The notes under the pieces are model-generated. The model was not told the origin of the DNA and searched no databases. It worked only from the letters and a program-made list of their open reading frames with translations. DNA of 64,000 nt from an uncultured Eggerthellaceae bacterium (GTDB lineage: Bacteria > Actinomycetota > Coriobacteriia > Coriobacteriales > Eggerthellaceae). Made by a program: the position numbers and the translations under genes. The DNA lies in contig CAJTVP010000004.1 of NCBI GenBank assembly GCA_910580205.1, positions 62,001-126,000 of the forward strand, written 5' to 3'. Below, piece after piece: positions 41,870-50,073 of this stretch (within the stretch, counting starts at the first letter, position 1; every line of letters begins with the position of its first letter).

Positions 41870-43219
41870 ATGGGATCCGCTGACGCGAGCGATCGGATGG
41901 GCGATCCGTCCGCTGAGAGCAGCGGTCCCCATGAGCGGTTCCCCCTCCATCCCACATCCGAGCCCCGTGAGCGGGCGCTCTTGGTCGGCATCGACCGCCC
42001 AGGGTCCTCTGTGGACATGGGATCATCCTTGCAGGAGCTCGAACGGCTGGCCTACACCGCTGGCGCGGATGCCATTGGCATCATCACGCAGCGCCTGAGC
42101 GCCCCGAATCCGGCGACGTTCATCGGCTCAGGCAAGGTCGAGGAGGTGGCGGAGGCCGCCCAGGCCCTTGAAGCGGACGTGATCATCTTCGATGATGAGC
42201 TCACCCCGTCCCAGCAATCCAATCTTGAGAAGTCGGTGCCTCGCACCGTGAAGGTGATCGACCGAACGGCGCTCATCTTGGACATCTTCGCGCTCCGAGC
42301 GAAGAGCCGGGAGGGAAAGCTGCAGGTGCGCTTGGCGCAGAACGAATATCTCTATCCTCGTCTGCGCGGCATGTGGGCGCACTTGGCCTCCAACCGCATG
42401 GGCGGTGGCGTGGGCTCCCGCTTCGGCGAAGGGGAGAGCCAGCTTGAGGTGGACCGCCGCATGGTGCGCAACCGCATCACCTCCATCAAGTCAGAGCTCG
42501 CGCGCGTCAAGCGCATCCGCGGCGTTCAGCGGAAGAGCCGCCACAAGAGCGGAATCGCCAACGTGGCGCTGGCGGGATACACCAACGCGGGCAAATCGAG
42601 CCTGCTCAATGCGCTTTCAGGCAGTCAGGTCATGGCCGATGACCTCCTGTTCGCCACCCTTGATTCCACCACGCGCAGCATCACGCTCCCGCAGGGGCGG
42701 GAGATCGCGCTCACGGACACCGTCGGCTTCATCCAGAAGCTCCCGACCACGCTCATCGACGCATTCCGATCCACTCTGGAGGAGATTACGGCGGCGGATC
42801 TCATCTTGCACGTGGTGGACGCGTCTTCCGATGAGATGGAGATGCACATAGATGCGGTGGGGGACACGCTCGACCAGATCGATGCCGCCAGCATCCCACG
42901 GCTTTTGGTCTTGAACAAATCGGATATGCTCAGCTCAGAGCAGATCGCCGCCTATGAACGGCGCTACCCTGAAGCCATCTTCACTTCATCGGTGACGGGG
43001 GTTGGCGCAGAAGAGCTCATCCGCCAGATATCGGTCAGCCTTGGGGCGGCGGAGACCACCATGAACGTGGTCATCCCTTATGCAGAGGGGTCTGCGGTGT
43101 CTTTGGCACATCGCCGGTGCGCGGTGATCTCAGAGCAGCATGAGGAAGATGGCACCCATCTAACGCTCAGATGCCCGGCAGCCTTCAAAACGCTCTATGA
43201 GCGCTATGAGCAAGATTGA
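41870..43219 (+). CDS. hflX: GTPase HflX
   Basis: Ribosome-associated GTPase that splits stalled or heat-damaged ribosomes. The 449 residues carry the HflX N-terminal domain (GADAIGIITQRLSAPNPATF and DDELTPSQQSNLEK) and the G domain (ANVALAGYTNAGKSSLLNAL about residue 230; DTVGFIQKLPTTLIDAF; NKSD). ATG directly follows the dapF stop. The end lies in a hairpin shared with the lexA end. Confidence 0.95.
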   Translation: MGSADASDRMGDPSAESSGPHERFPLHPTSEPRERALLVGIDRPGSSVDMGSSLQELERLAYTAGADAIGIITQRLSAPNPATFIGSGKVEEVAEAAQALEADVIIFDDELTPSQQSNLEKSVPRTVKVIDRTALILDIFALRAKSREGKLQVRLAQNEYLYPRLRGMWAHLASNRMGGGVGSRFGEGESQLEVDRRMVRNRITSIKSELARVKRIRGVQRKSRHKSGIANVALAGYTNAGKSSLLNALSGSQVMADDLLFATLDSTTRSITLPQGREIALTDTVGFIQKLPTTLIDAFRSTLEEITAADLILHVVDASSDEMEMHIDAVGDTLDQIDAASIPRLLVLNKSDMLSSEQIAAYERRYPEAIFTSSVTGVGAEELIRQISVSLGAAETTMNVVIPYAEGSAVSLAHRRCAVISEQHEEDGTHLTLRCPAAFKTLYERYEQD

Positions 43220-43233
43220 GATCATAGCGCTCA
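43198..43233. terminator. Bidirectional terminator hairpin spanning hflX and lexA stops
   Basis: TGAGCGCTATG (43198-43208) is perfectly complementary to CATAGCGCTCA (43223-43233), an 11-bp stem with a 14-nt loop. The hflX stop codon lies in the loop and the lexA stop at the outer edge of the right arm. One structure can therefore end both converging transcripts. Confidence 0.65.
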
Positions 43234-43860
43234 GATGCGCCTGAAAACAGCCACCACCGTGCCTGCGATGGAGCAATCCTTGACGATGAGCGGCTCCATC
43301 TCATCATTCTCCGGTTGCAGACGGATGTGATTCTGCTCCCTGTAGAAGCGCTTGATGGTGGCCTCATCTTCGACGAGCGCCACGACGATATCCCCGTTGT
43401 TGGCGACGGGCTGCTCTTTCACGACCACGTAATCCCCGTCGTTGATGCCCACGCCGATCATGGAATCTCCACGCACGGACAGCATGAATGAAGGAGCCTC
43501 TCCCACGATATCCGTGGGCAGCTTCATGACATCGGTGATGTTCTCTTCGGCGAGGATGGGCATGCCAGCCGCCACGCTTCCCACCAACGGCACGCTGACG
43601 ATGTCCTTGATGGCGTCAACGAGAGAATCGACCGCGCCTTCGACGGCGTAGGTGAGCGAAATGGAGCGCGACTTGAGCGGGTCGCGCTTGATGAAGCCCT
43701 TCTCTTCCAACGCTTTCAGATGGACGTGAACGGTGGAAGGGGAGGAGAGCCCAAGATCATCGCAGACTTCGCGCACGGTGGGACCATAGCCCTTCTCAGA
43801 GATATGGCGCTCGATATCTTCCAGCACGGCTTTCTGTCTTTTGGTGATCTTGATGCTCAT
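43231..43860 (-). CDS. lexA: SOS repressor LexA
   Basis: Repressor of DNA-damage genes, self-cleaved when RecA is activated. A 209-residue protein with an N-terminal winged helix (GYGPTVREVCDDLGLSSPST), the cleavage site Ala98-Gly99 in VGSVAAGMPILAEENI, catalytic Ser133 in SVRGDSMIGVG, and Lys170 in EDEATIKRFYRE. ATG 43860 has GGAG eight bases upstream; the longer frame to 44034 runs through the promoter and is rejected. Its promoter holds LexA boxes, so it is autorepressed. Divergent from nrdR. Confidence 0.96.
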   Translation of the reverse strand: MSIKITKRQKAVLEDIERHISEKGYGPTVREVCDDLGLSSPSTVHVHLKALEEKGFIKRDPLKSRSISLTYAVEGAVDSLVDAIKDIVSVPLVGSVAAGMPILAEENITDVMKLPTDIVGEAPSFMLSVRGDSMIGVGINDGDYVVVKEQPVANNGDIVVALVEDEATIKRFYREQNHIRLQPENDEMEPLIVKDCSIAGTVVAVFRRI

Positions 43861-43884
43861 CTTAGCTCTCCATCTGCTCAACCG

Positions 43885-43896
43885 GTACTGATGTTC
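43885..43896. promoter_or_regulatory. Second LexA box at the lexA transcription start
   Basis: GTACTGATGTTC has the GxAC-N4-GTTC form, one base off GAACnnnnGTTC. It lies just downstream of the lexA -10, over the predicted start site, 26 bases centre to centre from the box in the spacer. Confidence 0.6.
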
Positions 43897-43899
43897 GTG

Positions 43900-43928
43900 A
43901 TTATAACAGCGTACATCAGTTCTAACAA
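43900..43928 (-). promoter_or_regulatory. lexA promoter
   Basis: Minus strand TTGTTA (43923-43928), 17-base spacer, perfect TATAAT (43900-43905). Leader about 33 nt before ATG 43860. Confidence 0.75.
43911..43922. promoter_or_regulatory. LexA box in the lexA promoter spacer
   Basis: GTACATCAGTTC (GTAC-N4-GTTC) lies exactly between the lexA -35 and -10, the same placement as at recA. One base off the GAACnnnnGTTC consensus. Confidence 0.65.
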
Positions 43929-43949
43929 CAAAGATTCGGCGGAGAAAAC

Positions 43950-43961
43950 AAACAATTGTAC
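43950..43961. promoter_or_regulatory. Degenerate third LexA-like box, nrdR side
   Basis: AAACAATTGTAC resembles the recA box core AAACAAATGTTC but has two departures from GAACnnnnGTTC. It overlaps a candidate nrdR -35 (TTGTAC, 43956-43961; possible -10 TATCAT, 43977-43982). Confidence 0.35.
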
Positions 43962-43963
43962 GA

Positions 43964-43979
43964 CCACAATATGTAGTAT
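43964..43979. promoter_or_regulatory. NrdR box upstream of nrdR
   Basis: CCACAATATGTAGTAT matches 13 of 16 positions of the NrdR consensus acaCwAtATaTwGtgt. It lies over the likely nrdR promoter, pointing to autorepression. NrdR usually binds paired boxes; I see no convincing second copy. Confidence 0.5.
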
Positions 43980-44010
43980 CATGACAGCAGAAGAACAGGA
44001 AGGAATGGGC

Positions 44011-44454
44011 ATGAGGTGTCCTTATTGCGAACATGGGGAATCGAAGGTCATCGATTCCCGCTCAGCTGAAGAAGGGGCCGCCATCCGCCGCCGCCGTGAA
44101 TGCATGGCGTGCGGCAAGCGGTTCACCACCTATGAGCGCTACGGCGAGCGCCCGGTCATCGTTACCAAATCCGACGGCTCCTCAGAGCCGTTCAATCGCG
44201 AGAAGCTCATGCGCTCCATCATGATCGCATGCGCGAAGCGCCCCGTCACGCCGGAGAAGATCGATGCGGTCATCACGAACATCGAATCGTCCATCCGCAG
44301 CGGATCCGGAGAGATATCCTCGAAAGATCTCGGCGAGATGGTGCTCACGCGCTTGTTCGCCGTGGACGATGTGGCCTACATCCGTTTCGCCAGCGTGTAC
44401 AAGGACTTCCAGAGCGTAGAGGAGTTCGCCGCGGCGTTGGATGAGATCGGCTGA
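44011..44454 (+). CDS. nrdR: Transcriptional repressor NrdR
   Basis: ATP/dATP-sensing repressor of ribonucleotide reductase genes. A 147-residue protein: zinc ribbon MRCPYC...RRRRECMACGKRF (C3, C6, C31, C34) and an ATP-cone domain (PVIVTKSDGSSEPFNREKLM). The start at 44011 gives the canonical MRCPYC and has AGGAAGGA upstream; ATGs at 43981 and 44005 are less likely. It diverges from lexA and is followed by dut, so nucleotide-pool genes cluster at the SOS regulator. Confidence 0.95.
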   Translation: MRCPYCEHGESKVIDSRSAEEGAAIRRRRECMACGKRFTTYERYGERPVIVTKSDGSSEPFNREKLMRSIMIACAKRPVTPEKIDAVITNIESSIRSGSGEISSKDLGEMVLTRLFAVDDVAYIRFASVYKDFQSVEEFAAALDEIG

Positions 44455-44457
44455 GCC

Positions 44458-44898
44458 GTGGCAGCATTGGATATGCCCGTCATCCAGATGAGCGAAGACC
44501 TGCCTTTGCCTTCCTACGCTCGCGAAGGGGATGCGGGCCTTGATCTGAGGGCGGCCTGTTCCGCCACATTGGAACCGGGTGAGCGCGCAGTGGTGCCCTG
44601 CGGCCTCAAGGCAGCCATCCCGGAAGGCTACGCCGGCCTGGTCATCCCGCGCAGCGGCCTTGCAGCGGACCACGGCATCACGGTCCTGAACGCTCCGGGG
44701 CTCATTGACAGCGGGTACCGGGGAGAGATCAAAGCCGTTCTCCTCAACACTGATCAGAAGAAAGCTTTCACCATCGGACGAGGAGACCGCATAGCGCAAC
44801 TGGTCATCATTCAAGCGCCGAAGGTGGCGTTGGTCGAGCGCGATCAACTTGACATAACATCTCGTGGAAGCAGAGGCTTCGGAAGCAGCGGTGCATAG
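44458..44898 (+). CDS. dut: Deoxyuridine 5'-triphosphate nucleotidohydrolase
   Basis: Hydrolyses dUTP to dUMP, keeping uracil out of DNA and feeding dTMP synthesis. A 146-residue protein with all five trimeric dUTPase motifs: EGDAGLDLRA, PRSGLAADHGI, LNAPGLIDSGYRGEI, GDRIAQLVI and the C-terminal RGSRGFGSSG. The GTG start lies three bases after the nrdR stop; ribosome site weak; an ATG at 44473 is possible. Confidence 0.95.
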   Translation: MAALDMPVIQMSEDLPLPSYAREGDAGLDLRAACSATLEPGERAVVPCGLKAAIPEGYAGLVIPRSGLAADHGITVLNAPGLIDSGYRGEIKAVLLNTDQKKAFTIGRGDRIAQLVIIQAPKVALVERDQLDITSRGSRGFGSSGA

Positions 44899-45315
44899 AT
44901 GAATGATCCTGATGTGACAGCGTCTCAGATACGCACGATCCAGATACTCGGCTCCATAGCCATCATCGCGTCGCCCGTGTCATTGGTATACGGAGGCGTG
45001 GTCCTGAGCCTGATCGCGCTCATATGCGCCCTGGTGGCTTGGAGCAAGATCAACGCGCTGCAAGGCCAAGAGGATGTGAGCGAGCAGGTCTTGGGGACGC
45101 TGAGAAGGCAGGTGCGCGTAGGGCTCATCGTGAGCGTCGGCACGTTGGTGGTGAACGGAGTGTTCGTGGCCATGACGCTCAGCACGGTCATCCCGTTGCT
45201 CCAAGAAGGCAACTACGATGAGCTGTATCGCATGTTCGGCATGGCCCCTGATGCAGCCGGAGATCTCAGTGGGAACGCGAGCGAACCGGCGAACGTGTCC
45301 GTGTGGGATAGATAG
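44899..45315 (+). CDS. Small membrane protein, function unknown
   Basis: A 138-residue protein starting directly after the dut stop. Predicted membrane segments at about 12-28, 31-48 and 74-100, with a charged linker (QGQEDVSEQVLGTLRRQ) between and an acidic C-terminus. I do not recognise the family. Placement suggests co-transcription with nrdR-dut, but nothing ties it to nucleotide metabolism. The converging space that follows (45316-45442) is AT-rich with short inverted repeats and no recognised gene. Confidence 0.6.
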   Translation: MNDPDVTASQIRTIQILGSIAIIASPVSLVYGGVVLSLIALICALVAWSKINALQGQEDVSEQVLGTLRRQVRVGLIVSVGTLVVNGVFVAMTLSTVIPLLQEGNYDELYRMFGMAPDAAGDLSGNASEPANVSVWDR

Positions 45316-45442
45316 CGGCTATCCGCTGTTCCACCTATATAACGGATAATATATGTTATGTAAACTTCTATTAGAAGAAGAATCGGTAGGTCCAGTGCGG
45401 CTTTTGAGAATACAGGGTCCTAGGGTGAACCCGTAGCTGCGC

Positions 45443-45841
45443 TCAGGTTCGGTCTGGTTCAGCGAACGGATGCCTCTGGCGCATGCCGCGCCGCGCCGGG
45501 ATGACGCGGATCTCGTTGAAGCGCAAGCCCTGTTGCATGAGCTGGAGCGCCACCATCTCCTTGCGAGCATCCATCTCGGTGCGCAAAAGCGGCTCATCCA
45601 TGCATACTTCGCAGACGATGTAGGGCTCATCTTTCTTCGGGCCCTTCCGTGGCGTGTCGTCCCGTCGGATGTAGAAAGCGTTGGTGTGGTCCAATATCAT
45701 GCGCCGTGCGGTCTCCGCTTTCCATACCTCGCGCACCGCTTTCACATAAGCGGCGTTCGCCTGGGCGACCGAGACGGCCTTCTCCCCCTCTGGTCCCAAG
45801 GAGCCGACGAGGGAGCCAAGGCATTTCGCGAAGCTCTGCAC
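45443..45841 (-). CDS. DUF721/DciA-like protein
   Basis: A 132-residue protein. The central LRTEMDARKEMVALQLMQQG and the following LRFNEIRVIPARRGMRQR resemble the C-terminal region of DUF721 (DciA) proteins, which in many bacteria help load the replicative helicase. The start is uncertain. GTG 45841 has AGGAAGG nine bases upstream and is preferred; GTG 45862 would add seven residues. DUF721 genes usually sit near dnaA-gyrB or secA; here it stands beside menA, so the assignment is tentative. Confidence 0.55.
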   Translation of the reverse strand: MQSFAKCLGSLVGSLGPEGEKAVSVAQANAAYVKAVREVWKAETARRMILDHTNAFYIRRDDTPRKGPKKDEPYIVCEVCMDEPLLRTEMDARKEMVALQLMQQGLRFNEIRVIPARRGMRQRHPFAEPDRT

Positions 45842-45944
45842 TGACCGCACCCTTCCTGCCACAGAACCTGTTCAAATGCGCCATCAAGTCCTGATTGGCC
45901 TATCATTCATCCGCAACATCCATTCTAGTGCAGGCAAGGTCCCG

Positions 45945-46862
45945 ATGGGAAGCGAAGCGACGAACCCGTATCAGCCTTTCAAGCTGCGTCACGCCATCCA
46001 ACTGGCAGCGCCGCATACCTGGTGCGCGGCGGTCATGCCGGTTTTGCTGGCAGTGGCGCTCGCTCTCCATTGCGAAGGGTCCGTCTCTCCCCTCACCGCC
46101 CTCATCCTCCTGGTCATCTGCATCCTCATGCAGTCATCGGTGAATGCGTTCAACGACTACTTTGATTTCATCCGCGGGCTGGACAGCGAAGACGACCTTC
46201 TGGAAGCGGACGATTCAACGCTCGTGAACGACGGCATCGATCCGAGAGGCGCCCTCGCATTGGCCATCCTCTTGCTCGTGATCGCATTCGGGCTCGGAAT
46301 CCCCATCATCCTGGAAAGCGGGCTCACGCCCCTGTGGATCGCTCTGGCGGGCGCGGTGATCGTCTTTCTCTATTCTGGCGGCCCGCGCCCGCTGTCCTCC
46401 CTCCCCATCGGAGAAGCGGTGAGCGGATTCGTGATGGGCGGCCTCATCCCCCTCGCGTGCTTTTACGTGTTCACAGGCCGGCTCGATCCTTTCGTGCTCG
46501 TCTGCGCCATCCCCACCATGATCGGCATCGGGCTCATCATGCTGACGAACAACACCTGCGACATCGAAAAAGATGGGATGGCCGCCAAGCGCACGCTCTC
46601 AGTCCTGATCGGCCGTCCGCGCGCGAGGGTCGTCTATCACGGGGCGCTCGCTGTTCAGGTGGCCCTCATCTGCCTCTATGCCTGCCTCTGGTTCGAACGG
46701 GCTCTCATCCTCGTGCCATTCATGCTCTTGGCGCTCATCCCGCTGCTCAAGGGGATGATCAAGAACCCGCTCACGCCCGCATCCCGTGTGGGCGCCATGG
46801 GCCAGATCATCTCCTTGAACGTGGCCATCGGCGCGTTCTACGCATCGATCATCATCATTTAG
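45945..46862 (+). CDS. menA: UbiA-family prenyltransferase (MenA-like)
   Basis: Polytopic membrane enzyme that attaches a polyprenyl chain to an aromatic acceptor, probably 1,4-dihydroxy-2-naphthoate in menaquinone synthesis. The 305 residues have the first aspartate motif in NAFNDYFDFIRGLDSEDD and the second in NNTCDIEKDGMAAKRTLSV, with about eight helices. AAGGT is close to ATG 45945. No other men genes are here, so the substrate is inferred from the family. Its end overlaps the convergent surface-protein gene by 8 bases. Confidence 0.8.
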   Translation: MGSEATNPYQPFKLRHAIQLAAPHTWCAAVMPVLLAVALALHCEGSVSPLTALILLVICILMQSSVNAFNDYFDFIRGLDSEDDLLEADDSTLVNDGIDPRGALALAILLLVIAFGLGIPIILESGLTPLWIALAGAVIVFLYSGGPRPLSSLPIGEAVSGFVMGGLIPLACFYVFTGRLDPFVLVCAIPTMIGIGLIMLTNNTCDIEKDGMAAKRTLSVLIGRPRARVVYHGALAVQVALICLYACLWFERALILVPFMLLALIPLLKGMIKNPLTPASRVGAMGQIISLNVAIGAFYASIIII

Positions 46863-48045
46863 CGCCGCTGTCCCTGCGCTCGCGCTCATAGGCCCATGCG
46901 CAGATGGAGACGAAAGCGATGAGATACAGGATCAACGCCAGACCGAGATAGGGGAACTCATCCACTTCGACAGCGGGCAGGGCCGTCACCAAAGGCTCAC
47001 CCGTCTCGAATGCATTGATGTACCTCTCAGCGGTCTGTTGGGGCACCGGGTTCGCCAGCATCCCGTCATTGATGAGCGCATCCCCTGACCCGCTGCCATC
47101 TCCCATCCCTTGCAGCTGGGACGCATCCGATGGGATGGAGAACGATCCGGTGCCAGTGCCTGCGGCATCAGGAGCAGCCGGGACGATGACCTCTGGCGGG
47201 ATCGGAGTGGGCGTGATGGGGCTGTCCGTCCCACCTCCGCCGCTCGGAGGATTCCCTCCGTCTGGCAGGCTCGGCTCATCCGGGATGACGATGTCGTCCG
47301 GAAGATTCGATAGGGCGGGAACGTAGAGGACGTTGATCACGTTCTCATCAGGGTCCGTGGACAGGCGGATGCTCTCAGGGTAGGTGTCCACAGCGTACAT
47401 CCCGCCGATGTCGTATTCGTAATCATCGCCTTCCACCAGATCGTCGAAACGCTGATCCACGAAGGTCTGCTCCCCCATCTTCTCGAACTCAGGATGGGTG
47501 GCCAAGGCGCCCGACCAGCTGTCAGCGCTCAAGTCCGCTCCGACCATGAGGTAGTAATTGACGGTGAACTCATTGTTGTACAGCTTCCCGTAGAACAGAT
47601 CCAAGACGTTCTCCGCGTCATCCTCAGAGATGACGATCTCAGGGGCGGACCCGTCGAAGAAGAAATGCCCTGGGATGTCGACCACGTAATCCCAAGCATT
47701 CACCACATCTCCTGGCTTGAAGCCGCCCTGCGACGCTTCTCCCAAAAGCGCGTCTCCCACGATGTTGTGGCCCCCGTCTTCATAGACGAATTCGTAATAG
47801 CGGACCGTGAGCGTGCGATCCGCCGTCTCGCCCTGAGCATCCGGTGCAGACGGTTCCACGTCTATCCGGGATGCCTCCAGAGCCATCTGGGCATCAACGG
47901 CTTCCGCTGCCTGCTCTGCGAGAGGGCTTTCTTCATTTTGAACCGGCGATCCGGTCGCATCGCCGCTCTCTGCCAAAGCGGCCGCAGGAACGCCCAAGGT
48001 GAATGCGAGCATCGCAGCCAAGCACCCATGCATCAATCTCTTCAT
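46855..48045 (-). CDS. Secreted, membrane-anchored surface protein with MucBP-like repeats
   Basis: A 396-residue protein with a signal peptide (MKRLMHGCLAAMLAFTLG, cleavage near residue 25), two beta-rich repeats with the pattern of MucBP-type adhesion modules (each ending ENVLDLFYGK or ENVINVLYVP), a Pro/Gly/Ser linker and a C-terminal membrane helix (about 366-387) followed by basic residues. There is no LPxTG sortase motif, so anchoring is by the helix. AGAAGGAGGG before ATG 48045 is strong. Binding partner unknown. Confidence 0.65.
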   Translation of the reverse strand: MKRLMHGCLAAMLAFTLGVPAAALAESGDATGSPVQNEESPLAEQAAEAVDAQMALEASRIDVEPSAPDAQGETADRTLTVRYYEFVYEDGGHNIVGDALLGEASQGGFKPGDVVNAWDYVVDIPGHFFFDGSAPEIVISEDDAENVLDLFYGKLYNNEFTVNYYLMVGADLSADSWSGALATHPEFEKMGEQTFVDQRFDDLVEGDDYEYDIGGMYAVDTYPESIRLSTDPDENVINVLYVPALSNLPDDIVIPDEPSLPDGGNPPSGGGGTDSPITPTPIPPEVIVPAAPDAAGTGTGSFSIPSDASQLQGMGDGSGSGDALINDGMLANPVPQQTAERYINAFETGEPLVTALPAVEVDEFPYLGLALILYLIAFVSICAWAYERERRDSGAK

Positions 48046-48168
48046 GGCGACCCTCCTTCTTCTCGTCTGGGAACACGATAGGACCGCCATGGCGGAGAGG
48101 GAGCCTGAGCGGCTCATCTTTGCAGGTTATTCATTGTCCTGTTGAGCGTTCGTTAGATTGGACGCGCA

Positions 48169-49032
48169 TCAATGGTTCGCGTTGGCTGCGCTTTTCGGAA
48201 ACGAAGCGTTCTGGCTGGTTCCCTGATCCTCGCTGTTGCCAGACCCTCCGGCTCCCTCGCCATTCGATGCCTCTTCATTGACGCTCGTGTTCGTGGAGGC
48301 CTCTTCATTCCCCGTCCCATTGACGGTGTTGGTCCCATTGGTCGTCTGGTTCGCGGTTCCGTTCGCCGCGTTCTGGGCGTTCACGTTCGCCGCGTTCCCG
48401 TTGGTGGCTGGCTCGCTCTCAGCATCCTGGGAAGGCTGTTCGCTCTTGGCGCCGCCATCATCTCGGACGAACGTGATGGGATCAGGCTTGTGTCCCAGAC
48501 CCTCCCCGGTGGTGGCCACGGTGATGACGGCTGCGCTGACGGCGACGGCGGCCAGAGCCGACAGGACGCAGACGACGATGAGCCCGAAGATGATCTTCCG
48601 CTGTTTCTGGACCCTCTCTGCGCTGGTGCTCTCGTCCCCCGCTTCCCTATCTTCGTCCGAGTGCTCCTCTGGCCCTTGGGAAGGAGCTGGCTCAGCATGG
48701 CGAACGTCCCCTTCTCCATGCTCCACAGCCACCACGTTCGCCAGCGTTTTGCCTGAACGCGCTATGACGGGGATCTCTTTGATCTTCTCAGCGGAATCCG
48801 CCAAGAACTTCTTGTAGAGCGATGCAGCCAAGGTGGACACCACGGAAGCCACGGCCACGCCGATGATGGACCCGGCTATGCCGATGGAGCTGGCCAGGAG
48901 CACGGAGGTGACGGATGCGAGCGCGGTCGCAGTCACCTGGATGATGGAAACATCTCCGAACAGGCGCGATCTTTTCGGCTCTGCGTGAGCCTCTGCGGCG
49001 CTTCCCGTTGTCTTGGAGCTCTTCGTCTCCAC
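48169..49032 (-). CDS. Two-segment membrane protein with Asn/Thr-rich tail, function unknown
   Basis: A 287-residue protein. A long Ser/Ala/Val-rich hydrophobic hairpin (about 36-72) is followed by an acidic cytoplasmic loop, a second helix (about 148-174) and an extracytoplasmic tail (about 190-287) of Asn, Thr, Gly, Glu and Ser with little complexity. I recognise no domain. GTG 49032 has AAGGAGGGCAGG just upstream; the frame continues to 49107 without a better site. A TATACT -10 candidate lies at 49059-49064. The tail resembles cell-wall spacer sequence. Confidence 0.6.
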   Translation of the reverse strand: METKSSKTTGSAAEAHAEPKRSRLFGDVSIIQVTATALASVTSVLLASSIGIAGSIIGVAVASVVSTLAASLYKKFLADSAEKIKEIPVIARSGKTLANVVAVEHGEGDVRHAEPAPSQGPEEHSDEDREAGDESTSAERVQKQRKIIFGLIVVCVLSALAAVAVSAAVITVATTGEGLGHKPDPITFVRDDGGAKSEQPSQDAESEPATNGNAANVNAQNAANGTANQTTNGTNTVNGTGNEEASTNTSVNEEASNGEGAGGSGNSEDQGTSQNASFPKSAANANH

Positions 49033-49149
49033 CCTGCCCTCCTTCACTGGATGAGTGAAGTATAGGCGCTGGCGGCCCGATGGGCTGAACCGCTGCCAAA
49101 ACGTCACGGTAGCGTGCAGAGGCGTTGAAGAAGGTGATGGGGAGAAAGA

Positions 49150-50073
49150 TCAGAATGGAATGGAGATGCAGCCTTGATAGCGCTCTTTCAGGCGCGCTTC
49201 GTCATAGACGGACAGCAGCTCAACGGGAGAAGCCGGTTCGTCTTCTGAGAGCAAGCCTCCCTTGAAAGCGATGTGCCCGATGACCGCTTGAGGGCTGCCG
49301 AAGCGTTTGAGCATCTCATCCAAGGAAGCGTCTTCATCGCGCTTGGAGAGACGCCGGCCGCACTCATTGACGATGAGCGGCACATGGCCATAGGAAGGCG
49401 TCGGATATCCGAGCGCGCGCTGCAAGAGCATCTGCTGGGGCGTGGAGCTCAGCAGATCCACGCCACGGACGACCGAGGTCACGCCTTGGGCCGCATCATC
49501 CACCACCACCGCCAGCTGATAGGCGAACGCGCCATCCTTGCGGCGGATGATGAAATCTCCGCACTCCTTCGCGAGATGCTGCTCATGCCACCCTTGGAAC
49601 GCGTCTTCGAACCCGATTATCTGATCCGGCACAGCGGCACGCCATGCCGGTTCATCCCCACGGCGCATGCGCTCCTCCACCTGCGCCGGAGAAAGCGCCC
49701 GGCATGTGCCTGGATACACGCGCTTCTCTCCCAAGTGAGGCGCAGAGAGCGCGGAGAGGTCCGCGCGCGTGCAGAAACAGGGATAGACCGGAAGCGCCTC
49801 AGCCACGCGCTCATAGGCCTCCGCGTAAGCATCCGCGCGATCATGCTGATGGAACGGCCCCTCATCCCAGGTGAGGCCCAATGCCTCAAGGTCCCTCTGG
49901 ACCGCGTCCGCCAGCTCGGGCTTGGAGCGCTCCGGATCAAGGTCTTCGATGCGCAGCACCATCCGCCCGCCCTGGGCCTTCACGGAAAGCCAAGCGATGA
50001 GATAGGCGAAGATGTTGCCCGCGTGGATGCGGCCTGTGGGAGACGGCGCGAACCGGCCGACAGGGGCCGTCAT
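49150..50073 (-). CDS. gluQ: Glutamyl-Q tRNA(Asp) synthetase-like protein
   Basis: GluRS paralogue that glutamylates the queuosine of tRNA-Asp. The 307 residues cover only the catalytic half: RFAPSPTGRIHAGNIFAYLI (HIGH-type motif), YPCFCTRADL...YPGTC (zinc-site cysteines), FIIRRKDGAFAYQLAVVVDD and RRLSKRDEDASL (KMSKS-type loop). The anticodon-binding half seen in gltX (2-841) is absent. ATG 50073 overlaps the paaK stop (ATGA). It is the last gene of the long minus-strand run. Confidence 0.88.
   Translation of the reverse strand: MTAPVGRFAPSPTGRIHAGNIFAYLIAWLSVKAQGGRMVLRIEDLDPERSKPELADAVQRDLEALGLTWDEGPFHQHDRADAYAEAYERVAEALPVYPCFCTRADLSALSAPHLGEKRVYPGTCRALSPAQVEERMRRGDEPAWRAAVPDQIIGFEDAFQGWHEQHLAKECGDFIIRRKDGAFAYQLAVVVDDAAQGVTSVVRGVDLLSSTPQQMLLQRALGYPTPSYGHVPLIVNECGRRLSKRDEDASLDEMLKRFGSPQAVIGHIAFKGGLLSEDEPASPVELLSVYDEARLKERYQGCISIPF

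Noticed and set aside
45316..45442. AT-rich, hairpin-bearing gap as a structured RNA gene (SRP, 6S or tmRNA-like)
   Set aside because: The stems are 4-5 bp and none of the conserved cores of these RNAs is present; it is better read as a space between converging genes.
45864..45873. GAACCTGTTC as another LexA box near the DUF721 gene
   Set aside because: The half-sites are two bases apart instead of four, which does not fit the boxes at recA and lexA.
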